Under the pieces are notes generated by a model. It worked only from the letters and a program-made list of their open reading frames with translations, was not told where the DNA came from and did not search any database. A DNA stretch of 64,000 nucleotides from Streptomyces coeruleorubidus (GTDB taxonomy: Bacteria; Actinomycetota; Actinomycetes; Streptomycetales; Streptomycetaceae), in the NCBI RefSeq assembly GCF_028885415.1, contig NZ_CP118527.1:7130001-7194000 (forward strand), in the 5' to 3' direction. The position numbers and the translations under genes were made by a program. Below, one piece after another: positions 1 through 7,244 of this stretch. Each line of letters starts with the position of its first letter. Position 1 is the first letter of the stretch.

Positions 1-1277
1 CCGATCACCAGCGGGGGCAGGAAGCGGAGCACGTTGCCGTAGGTGCCACAGGTCAGGACCAGCAGGCCCTCGGCGTGGCAGGCCTTGGCAAGTGCGGCGG
101 TCGCCTCCGGGTTCGGCTCCTTGGTGGCGCGGTCCTTGACCAGCTCGATGGCGATCATCGCGCCACGGCCGCGGACGTCGCCGATGACGTCGAACTTGTC
201 CTGCATGGCGGAAAGACGCGCCTTCATCACGGCCTCGATGTTCTTCGCCCTGGCGTTGAGGTCGAGCTCCTTCATGGTCTCGATCGCGCCCAGGGCGCCC
301 GCGCAGGCCACCGGGTTGCCGCCGTAGGTGCCGCCCAGACCGCCGGCGTGCGCGGCGTCCATGATCTCGGCACGCCCGGTCACGGCGGCGAGCGGCAGAC
401 CACCGGCGATGCCCTTGGCGGTGGTGATCAGATCCGGGACGATGCCCTCGTCCTCACACGCGAACCACTGCCCCGTACGGCAGAAACCGGACTGGATCTC
501 GTCGGCGACGAAGACGATGCCGTGGTCGGACGCGAACTTCCTGACGGCCGGCAGGAAGCCCTTGGCCGGCTCGATGAAACCGCCCTCGCCGAGCACCGGC
601 TCGATGATGATCGCGGCGACGTTCTCCGGGCCGACCTGCTTGCTGATCTGGTCGATGGCCTGTGCGGCGGCCTCCGGACCGGCGTTCTCGGGACCGGTCG
701 GCCAGCGGTAGCCGTACGCCACGGGCACGCGGTACACCTCGGGCGCGAACGGCCCGAAGCCTTGCTTGTACGGCATGTTCTTGGACGTCAGCGCCATGGT
801 CAGGTTGGTCCGCCCGTGGTAGCCGTGGTCGAACACCACGACGGCCTGCCGCTTCGTGTACGACCGCGCGATCTTCACGGCGTTCTCGACGGCCTCGGCG
901 CCGGAGTTGAACAGCGCGCTCTTCTTGGCGTGGTCACCTGGGGTCAGCTCGGCGAGCGCCTCGGCGACCTCGACGTACCCCTCGTACGGCGTGACCATGA
1001 AACAGGTGTGGGTGAAGTCGGCGAGCTGCGCGGACGCCCGGCGCACCACGGCCTCGGCCGAGGCACCGACGGAGGTCACGGCGATGCCCGACCCGAAGTC
1101 GATCAGCCGGTTGCCGTCGACGTCCTCGATGATCCCGCCACCGGCCCGCGCCGTGAACACGGGCAGCACCGACCCCACACCCTGCGCGACCGCGGCGGTA
1201 CGGCGGGCCTGCAACTCCTGCGACTTCGGTCCGGGAATGGCGGTGACGACGCGGCGCTCCTGCGGAAGTGCGGTCAT
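1..1277 (-). CDS. gabT: 4-aminobutyrate aminotransferase, 3' end outside window
   Basis: Class III PLP-dependent aminotransferase that moves the amino group of GABA (or a similar omega-amino acid) to 2-oxoglutarate, giving succinate semialdehyde and glutamate in the cytosol. About 425 residues are present and the last few tens are lost at the left edge. Reading the minus strand from ATG 1277 gives the N-terminus MTALPQERR. The central part has the family's VADEIQSGFCRTG block and the PLP lysine in TTAKGIAGG near residue 288. The start is preceded on the minus strand by an AGGAG-like site. A PucR regulator and an aldehyde dehydrogenase lie nearby and could finish the pathway to succinate. The omega-amino substrate could differ from GABA, but family placement is firm. 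Confidence 0.93.
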   Translation of the reverse strand, partial: MTALPQERRVVTAIPGPKSQELQARRTAAVAQGVGSVLPVFTARAGGGIIEDVDGNRLIDFGSGIAVTSVGASAEAVVRRASAQLADFTHTCFMVTPYEGYVEVAEALAELTPGDHAKKSALFNSGAEAVENAVKIARSYTKRQAVVVFDHGYHGRTNLTMALTSKNMPYKQGFGPFAPEVYRVPVAYGYRWPTGPENAGPEAAAQAIDQISKQVGPENVAAIIIEPVLGEGGFIEPAKGFLPAVRKFASDHGIVFVADEIQSGFCRTGQWFACEDEGIVPDLITTAKGIAGGLPLAAVTGRAEIMDAAHAGGLGGTYGGNPVACAGALGAIETMKELDLNARAKNIEAVMKARLSAMQDKFDVIGDVRGRGAMIAIELVKDRATKEPNPEATAALAKACHAEGLLVLTCGTYGNVLRFLPPLVI

Positions 1278-1307
1278 GCGGGGCTCCTGGGGTTGGTGCG
1301 GACGGGG

Positions 1308-1358
1308 GTGTACGGACGGGGTGTACGGACGGGGTGTACGACGGGGGTGTACGGACAC
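1308..1358. repeat. 13-bp tandem repeat upstream of gabT
   Basis: Four head-to-tail copies of a 13-base unit, GTGTACGGACGGG, start at 1308, 1321, 1334 and 1347. The first two are identical, the third has one base shifted and the last is cut short. They lie 31-81 bases before the gabT start on its own upstream side, so they fall in its promoter or leader. Each unit contains a GTAC core. The role is unknown: either an operator array or a simple slippage repeat. Confidence 0.85.
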
Positions 1359-1496
1359 TTCGCTTCTTTTCTCGCAGGCTAGGGCGGGGGGAGGGGGGTG
1401 GGCATGCTCCATGTGGGCGTTGTCGGCGGGGCGGCTTGTCCGGGGTGGACATGGCGGTCCCGTGGGGCTGGTGCCCACGCCCCGGCCGTGTAAGCG

Positions 1497-1525
1497 GTGA
1501 ACTCCCCAGGGGAGGGGGTTAGATT
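1497..1525 (+). promoter_or_regulatory. Possible promoter of the VirD4-like ATPase gene
   Basis: GTGAAC at 1497-1502 and TAGATT at 1520-1525 are separated by 17 bases, a fair match to the vegetative sigma pattern of Streptomyces. Transcription would begin near 1532, only a few bases before ATG 1535, which would make that message leaderless. This is read by eye only. Confidence 0.35.
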
Positions 1526-1534
1526 GGCTCGCTG

Positions 1535-3766
1535 ATGGTGGACGGAGCGGCTGGTCAGGGGGCAAGGGCGATGGACAGCGACGGGACGCAGGAGGCGCGG
1601 GGTACGCACGCGAACCCGGTGCCGCGTCCGGCGGGGCCGCCGGAGGTGCCCGCGGTGCCGCCGAACGGCCACGGCGTGCCGCCGAACGGACCCGGTGCGG
1701 CGTCGGGCGGATCCGCTGTGCCGCCCCGGCCGACCCGGGCGCCAGGGGTGCCTCCGATGCCGGACGGGTCCTCCTTCCTGACCTGGCTGCGTACGCCCCG
1801 GCCCGAGGCGCCGCCCGGCGTGTGGCGGTTCGGGCACCGGCCGCGGCCGGCGGAGGAGCCCGAGGAGATCCCCACCCGGCAACTGCTGACCGGGGCACTG
1901 ATCGCCTTCCTGGTGGGATGGCTGATCTGGTCGCTGCTCCAGAACGGCTACCTCGGCAACTGGTGGTGGGTGCCGTTCGACCTGATCGTTCCCGACGCCT
2001 GGCGTGGCGCCGACAGCGGCATCGGCGAGACCGGCACGTTCATCGTGTACCGGGGGTACGAGCTGCTCGTCGCCCTGGCGATCATGGTCGGGGTGAGCCG
2101 GCTCGGCCGCTGGGGCGAGGTGTGGCGCCGCTTCGTCGCCCCGCGGTTGCGCCGGCCGGAGTCCCAGGAGGCGCAGCCGACCGCCCAGGACGATCCGGCC
2201 CAGTGGAACGAGCTGCGCGCCGCCGGAGCCGTCGACGCCGCCGAGCGGCTCGCCGACGAGGCCCGCTCCGGGCTCATGAGGGACGTCGACCATGCCCGGA
2301 TCCTCCGTGCCTGGCAGGGCGTACGCACCGGACGGCACAGCCTCGCCACCTTCAGCTCCACCGTCCTGCGGGACGGCGCCGCCGCCTGCCTCCACCCCTC
2401 CGGGGAGCGCGACCTGCCGGCGCGGATCGCCCGGCACGACCTGGTCACCGGCCAGGTACGGCTGGGGACCACCGTGGACGACTCCCGCAACCCGTACTCC
2501 TACCGCGGGGCGGGCCTCGGCCTCGGGCCCGACCTGCTCGGCACGTCGCTCGTGGCCGTCGGCCCCGCCGGCTCCGGAAAGACCGGTGCCGTCGTGCGGC
2601 CCCTCGCCGAGTCGCTGTGTCTGCACGCTCTCGCCGGGCGGGCCGCCGTGGTCGTGGTCGGGGCGGCGGGGGCCGGGCTCGGGCCGGCCGACGCGTACGA
2701 CGTCGTCGTGCGGATCGGGAACCAGGAGTCCGAGTACGACCTGGATCTGTACGGCGGGACAGGCGACCCGGACGAGGCCGCGGCCGTGCTCGCCGAGGCG
2801 CTGGTGGGGGATCTCGCCGATCCGCATCCGGGGAGTGACAGCCGGCGTTCCACGACCGTGCTCGCCCAGTTGCTCGGGCCGTTCCGGGCCGTGCACGGGC
2901 GTTTTCCGTCCGTACCGGAGCTGCGGCAGCTGCTGGACGGGGCGCCGGGGCCGCTGGCCGCGCTGCGGCAGGGGCTTCAGGACGCCGGGCAGGAGTCGCT
3001 GCTGCGGGAACTGGACGCGCGGGAGCGGCAGATGGGGCAGCCGGGAGATGTCGGCGGGGTGCTCGCGGATCGGGTTGCCCTGCTGGATCGGCCCGCCTTC
3101 GCCTCCTTCTTCGACACCTCCGGGGCCACCCGGCCCTTCACCCTCAAGCCCCTCGACCATCCCGTCCGGGTGCGTATCGACCTGCCCGAGCGCGGGCACG
3201 CCGACGCCTCCCGGATGCTGGCGCGGCTGGTGCTCGCGCAGTTCACGGCGAGTGTCGCCGTACGGGAGGACCGGTCGCTGTTCGCCTGTCTGCTGCTCGA
3301 CGACGCGACCGGGGTGGTGACACCCGAGGCAGTGCGCGGCATCCAGCGGCTGCGGTCCGGCAACGCCGGGGTGGTGCTGACCCTGCGCACGCTCGACGAC
3401 GTGCCCCGGCCGCTGCGCGGGCCGCTGCTCGGGGCCACCGGCTGCCGGATGGCGCTGTCGGGGCTCACCCCGTGGGACGGGCAGGACTTCGCCGAGGTGT
3501 GGGGCAAGGAGTGGACCGAGGCCCGGGACGTCACCGACCGGCAGATCATCGCGGAGACACCCGCCGGCAAGGCCGTGCACATGCTGCGCCGGGTGATCAC
3601 CGGCAAGGCCCCGACCGCGCGGGCGGTGACCGTGCGGCAGGTCGAGCGGGAACGCTGGTCCGCCTCCGAGCTGGCGCACGGGGTGCCGGCCGGGCACGCG
3701 GTGCTGTCGCTGACCGACGTCAAGGGCGAGCACGCGCCACCGCTGCTGGTGGACCTTCGGGGCTGA
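1535..3766 (+). CDS. Membrane-anchored VirD4-like P-loop ATPase
   Basis: A 743-residue protein, divergent from gabT, with a Pro/Gly-rich N-terminus (about residues 15-100). Two hydrophobic segments follow: one around GALIAFLVGWLIWSLL and one around ELLVALAIMVGV. After these comes a cytoplasmic ATPase with Walker A GPAGSGKT near residue 345 and a Walker B-like FACLLLDDATG near residue 588. This order (two membrane helices, then a RecA-like motor) resembles VirD4/TraG coupling ATPases, but no conjugation or type IV secretion genes surround it, so the substrate is unknown. ATG 1535 fits a leaderless start from a promoter ending at 1525. ATG 1571, behind a G-rich stretch, is an alternative that removes 12 residues. 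It is probably an actinomycete core protein of unknown function. Confidence 0.7.
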   Translation: MVDGAAGQGARAMDSDGTQEARGTHANPVPRPAGPPEVPAVPPNGHGVPPNGPGAASGGSAVPPRPTRAPGVPPMPDGSSFLTWLRTPRPEAPPGVWRFGHRPRPAEEPEEIPTRQLLTGALIAFLVGWLIWSLLQNGYLGNWWWVPFDLIVPDAWRGADSGIGETGTFIVYRGYELLVALAIMVGVSRLGRWGEVWRRFVAPRLRRPESQEAQPTAQDDPAQWNELRAAGAVDAAERLADEARSGLMRDVDHARILRAWQGVRTGRHSLATFSSTVLRDGAAACLHPSGERDLPARIARHDLVTGQVRLGTTVDDSRNPYSYRGAGLGLGPDLLGTSLVAVGPAGSGKTGAVVRPLAESLCLHALAGRAAVVVVGAAGAGLGPADAYDVVVRIGNQESEYDLDLYGGTGDPDEAAAVLAEALVGDLADPHPGSDSRRSTTVLAQLLGPFRAVHGRFPSVPELRQLLDGAPGPLAALRQGLQDAGQESLLRELDARERQMGQPGDVGGVLADRVALLDRPAFASFFDTSGATRPFTLKPLDHPVRVRIDLPERGHADASRMLARLVLAQFTASVAVREDRSLFACLLLDDATGVVTPEAVRGIQRLRSGNAGVVLTLRTLDDVPRPLRGPLLGATGCRMALSGLTPWDGQDFAEVWGKEWTEARDVTDRQIIAETPAGKAVHMLRRVITGKAPTARAVTVRQVERERWSASELAHGVPAGHAVLSLTDVKGEHAPPLLVDLRG

Positions 3767-3891
3767 CGTCTTCCGGCCGGTGCGGGTACGCGGGGATCGT
3801 ACGGTGAGGCAGAATCGTCACAGGTCGTTCATACGTGGCGGCCAAAAGTGCACAAAGATCACACACGTCCTGACGCAGACCTGAAGGCCTC

Positions 3892-5565
3892 ATGCCCCCG
3901 ACGCTCGCCTCGCTCGTCCACCACTCCGCGCTGAAACTCACCGTGCGGGCAGGCGAAGACCGCCTCGACGTGCCGGTCCGCTGGGCGCACGTCAGCGAGC
4001 TCGCCGACCCCGTCCCCTACATGGAGGGCGGGGAACTGCTGCTGATCACCGCGCTCAAACTGGACGCCGAGGACCCGGAGGCCATGCGCCGCTACGTACG
4101 GCGGCTGGTCGGGGCCGGGGTGGTCGGGCTCGGCTTCGCCGTCGGCGTCAACTACGAGGAGATCCCCAAGGCGCTCGTCGACGCGGCCGAGGAGGAGGGC
4201 CTGCCGCTGCTGGAGGTGCCGCGCCGCACGCCCTTTCTCGCCATCAGCAAGGCCGTGTCCGCCGCGATCGCCGCCGACCAGTACCGGGCCGTCACGGCCG
4301 GGTTCGCCGCCCAGCGCGAGCTGACCAGGCAGGCCCAGACGGGCGGGCCCGAGGGGCTGCTGGCCGCGCTGGCCTCGCAGGTCGACGGATGGGCCGCGCT
4401 GTACGACGCCTCGGGCGCCGTCGTCGCCACGGCACCGGAGTGGGCCGGGCGGCGGGCCGCCCGGCTCACCGGCGACGTGCAGCGGCTGCGGGAACGGCCC
4501 GCGCCCGCCTCGTCGGTGGTCGGTGGACCGGAGAACGAGGACCGGGTCGAACTGCACACCATCGGCACGGGCCGGCGTCCCCGGGCGGCCCTCGCCGTGG
4601 GCACGGCCGCCACCCTCGGCACCGCCGAGCGCTACGCCGTCCACTCGGCCATCGCACTGCTGACCCTGACCACCGAACGCTCCCGGTCCCTCCAGGCGGC
4701 CGAGCAGCGGATCGGCGCGGCGGTGCTGCGCATGCTGCTGGCCGGGGAGCCGGACCACGCGCGCGCGGTCGCCGGGGACCTGTACGGCGGGCTGCTGGAC
4801 GCGCCGTTCCGGATGCTGGTCGCGGAGCGGGTGCCGGTGTCGGCCTCGGCCGCGCTGGCCCGCGCCGAGGCCCGGGCGGGCGCCCCGGCCGCCGACCGGG
4901 CCTCCGCCGCCGTGCTCGCCGCGGCCGACACGAACGGCGACCCCCTCTCGGCGCTCGCCGACGTCATGGAGTCCGCCGCGGCCCGGGCCGGCGAGGCCGT
5001 CCTCGTCGTGCCGGAGGGGGAGCGGCTGGTGGTGCTGGCCGCGGACGGCGGTGCCGCCGCGGCGGCCTGCGGGGAGTACGCGGCCGCCCTGGAGTCGGCC
5101 CGGGCCGGCGCACGCGAGAAGGTGCCGGGCGGCGAGGGCGACGAGCTGGTCGTGGGCCTGTCGGCGCCGGCCGGGCCCATCGCCGCGTCCGCCGCGTACA
5201 AGCAGGCCGAGCAGGCGCTGTCGGTGGCGCGGCGGCGCGGGCGCGTCCTCGTGGAGCACGAGCAGATGGCGGCCGGATCCGTGCTGCCGCTGCTGGCGGA
5301 CGACGCGGTACGGGCCTTCGCCGACGGGATGCTGCGGCCGCTGTACGAGCACGACGCCACGGGCCGCGGCGACCTCGTGGCCTCCCTGCGCGCCTGGCTG
5401 TCCCGGCACGGCCAGTGGGACGCGGCGGCGGCCGACCTCGGCGTCCACCGCCACACCCTGCGCTACCGCATGCGCCGGGTCGAGGAGATCCTCGGCCGCT
5501 CCCTGGACGACGCCGACGCGCGGATGGAGCTCTGGCTCGCCCTGAAGGCGACCTCCTCGGACTGA
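3892..5565 (+). CDS. PucR-family transcriptional regulator
   Basis: A 557-residue regulator. The N-terminal domain (about 1-125) carries the PucR_N signature with VRWAHVSELADP and MEGGELLLITAL. A middle region follows, and the C-terminal helix-turn-helix (about 490-550) reads GVHRHTLRYRMRRVEEILG, the usual PucR C-terminal HTH. PucR proteins often control purine, GABA or amino-acid degradation. Lying between gabT and an aldehyde dehydrogenase, this one probably controls one or both (inference). The start has GAAGG 8 bases upstream. Upstream bases 3767-3891 are AT-richer than the neighbours and probably hold its promoter. A long reverse-strand ORF over the gene is a GC-bias artefact. Confidence 0.88.
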   Translation: MPPTLASLVHHSALKLTVRAGEDRLDVPVRWAHVSELADPVPYMEGGELLLITALKLDAEDPEAMRRYVRRLVGAGVVGLGFAVGVNYEEIPKALVDAAEEEGLPLLEVPRRTPFLAISKAVSAAIAADQYRAVTAGFAAQRELTRQAQTGGPEGLLAALASQVDGWAALYDASGAVVATAPEWAGRRAARLTGDVQRLRERPAPASSVVGGPENEDRVELHTIGTGRRPRAALAVGTAATLGTAERYAVHSAIALLTLTTERSRSLQAAEQRIGAAVLRMLLAGEPDHARAVAGDLYGGLLDAPFRMLVAERVPVSASAALARAEARAGAPAADRASAAVLAAADTNGDPLSALADVMESAAARAGEAVLVVPEGERLVVLAADGGAAAAACGEYAAALESARAGAREKVPGGEGDELVVGLSAPAGPIAASAAYKQAEQALSVARRRGRVLVEHEQMAAGSVLPLLADDAVRAFADGMLRPLYEHDATGRGDLVASLRAWLSRHGQWDAAAADLGVHRHTLRYRMRRVEEILGRSLDDADARMELWLALKATSSD

Positions 5566-5700
5566 AGGGTCCGTGCGCCAAACCGTAGTGTCCGCGCCCG
5601 TCACTGCTACGCCCCGGACAAACGACCTTCGGCCACCCCGCGCCTACCGTTGGACCCGCAGCATCAGGATCACCCCCAACGCCGAAGGGCCGGAACCCCT

Positions 5701-7146
5701 ATGACTTCCACCCACGCCTTCTGGCTCGCCGGCCGCCAGGCCACCGGCGAGGACACCTTCGACGTCACCTCCCCGTGGGACGGGCGGCTCGTCGGCAAGG
5801 TGAGCGTGCCGACGGACGCGCAGGTCGAGGAGGCCGTGGCCGCCGCGTACGCCGTACGGGACGAGTTCGCGGCCACCCCGGCCCACGTGCGCGCCGCCGC
5901 CCTCGACCACGTCAGCAAGCGCCTCGTCGAGCGCACCGAGGAGATCGCGCGGCTGATCTCCGCCGAGAACGGCAAGCCGCTCAAGTGGGCGCGCGGCGAG
6001 GTCGGCCGGGCCGTGTCCGTCTTCCGGTTCGCGGCCGAGGAGGCCCGGCGGTTCAATGGCGGCGAGGCCCAGCGGCTCGACACCGACCTCGGCGGCCAGG
6101 GCCGGCTCGCCCTCACGCGCCGCTTCCCGAAGGGCGTCGTGCTCGGCATCGCGCCCTTCAACTTCCCGCTCAACCTCTGTGCCCACAAGGTCGCCCCGGC
6201 CATCGCCGCCGGCGCCCCCATCATCCTGAAGCCGGCCCCGGCCACCCCGCTGTCCGGGCTGGTCATCGGCGAGCTGCTCGCCGAGACCGAGCTCCCGGCG
6301 GGCTCCTGGAGCATCCTGCCGGTCGCCAACGACAAGATGCCCGCCCTGGTGCAGGACGAGCGCCTGCCCGTGATCTCCTTCACCGGCTCCGAGAAGGTCG
6401 GCTACGCGATCATGGACTCGGTGCCGCGCAAGCACTGCACCCTGGAGCTGGGCGGCAACGGCGCGGCCGTCGTGCTCGCCGACTGGGCGAGCGAGGAGGA
6501 CCTGGACCGGGCGGCGAACCGCATCGCCACCTTCTCCAACTACCAGGGCGGCCAGTCCTGCATCTCCGTCCAGCGGGTCATCGCGGACGCCTCCGTGTAC
6601 GACCGGCTGCTGCCGCGCATCGTCGCCGCCGTCGAGGCCCAGGTCACCGGCGACCCGAGCGACGACGCGACCGATGTCGGGCCGCTGGTCAGCGAGGACG
6701 CCGCCAAGCGCGTCGAGGCGTGGGTCCGGGAGGCGGTCGACGCCGGTGCCCGGCTGCTCACCGGCGGCAAGCGCGACGGCGCCTCGTACGCGCCGACCGT
6801 GCTGGCCGACGTACCGGCCGATGTCACCCTCTCCTGCGAGGAGGTCTTCGGGCCGGTCCTCACCGTGCAGAAGGTGAACGGCGAGGCCGAGGCCTTCGCC
6901 GCCGTCAACGACTCCAAGTACGGCCTCCAGGCGGGCGTCTTCACCCACGACCTCCAGACCGCCTTCCGGGCCCACCGCGCCCTGGAGGTCGGCGGCGTCG
7001 TCGTCGGCGACGTGCCGTCCTACCGCGCCGACCAGATGCCGTACGGCGGCGTCAAGCAGTCCGGCGTGGGCCGGGAGGGCGTGCGGTTCGCGATGGAGGA
7101 CTACACGTACGAGCGCGTGATGGTGCTCACCGGCCTCGCCCTCTAG
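5701..7146 (+). CDS. NAD(P)-dependent aldehyde dehydrogenase
   Basis: A 481-residue cytosolic aldehyde dehydrogenase oxidising an aldehyde to the acid. The catalytic cysteine is Cys287 in GGQSC and the general-base glutamate is Glu249 in LELGGN. The substrate-channel segment PFNFPLNLCAHKVAPA and the C-terminal PYGGVKQSGVGREG are also present. ATG 5701 was chosen because the N-terminus MTSTHAFWLAG matches the family; the in-frame ATG at 5650 is further upstream with no clear ribosome site. With gabT and PucR nearby, succinate semialdehyde or another omega-aldehyde is a sensible substrate, but lactaldehyde- and glyceraldehyde-type dehydrogenases share these motifs. A strong terminator follows at 7183. 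Confidence 0.88.
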   Translation: MTSTHAFWLAGRQATGEDTFDVTSPWDGRLVGKVSVPTDAQVEEAVAAAYAVRDEFAATPAHVRAAALDHVSKRLVERTEEIARLISAENGKPLKWARGEVGRAVSVFRFAAEEARRFNGGEAQRLDTDLGGQGRLALTRRFPKGVVLGIAPFNFPLNLCAHKVAPAIAAGAPIILKPAPATPLSGLVIGELLAETELPAGSWSILPVANDKMPALVQDERLPVISFTGSEKVGYAIMDSVPRKHCTLELGGNGAAVVLADWASEEDLDRAANRIATFSNYQGGQSCISVQRVIADASVYDRLLPRIVAAVEAQVTGDPSDDATDVGPLVSEDAAKRVEAWVREAVDAGARLLTGGKRDGASYAPTVLADVPADVTLSCEEVFGPVLTVQKVNGEAEAFAAVNDSKYGLQAGVFTHDLQTAFRAHRALEVGGVVVGDVPSYRADQMPYGGVKQSGVGREGVRFAMEDYTYERVMVLTGLAL

Positions 7147-7182
7147 CTCATGGGAACCATTTTCATATAGACTGTGCGAAGA

Positions 7183-7224
7183 GGCCCGGCACCGATGCCT
7201 TCCGGTGCCGGGCCCCTTCTTTTA
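7183..7224 (+). terminator. Terminator after aldehyde dehydrogenase
   Basis: A perfect 12-base inverted repeat, GGCCCGGCACCG (7183-7194) with its complement at 7203-7214, has an 8-base loop and is followed by CCTTCTTTT. This is a clear intrinsic terminator for the plus strand. It also separates the convergent GH3 gene that ends at 7245. Confidence 0.9.
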
Positions 7225-7244
7225 CGCCGGCCTGCTCCGGACCC

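Noticed and set aside
3859..5604. 581-codon minus-strand frame over pucR
   Set aside because: Antisense shadow; Gly/Arg/Val-rich with no domain.
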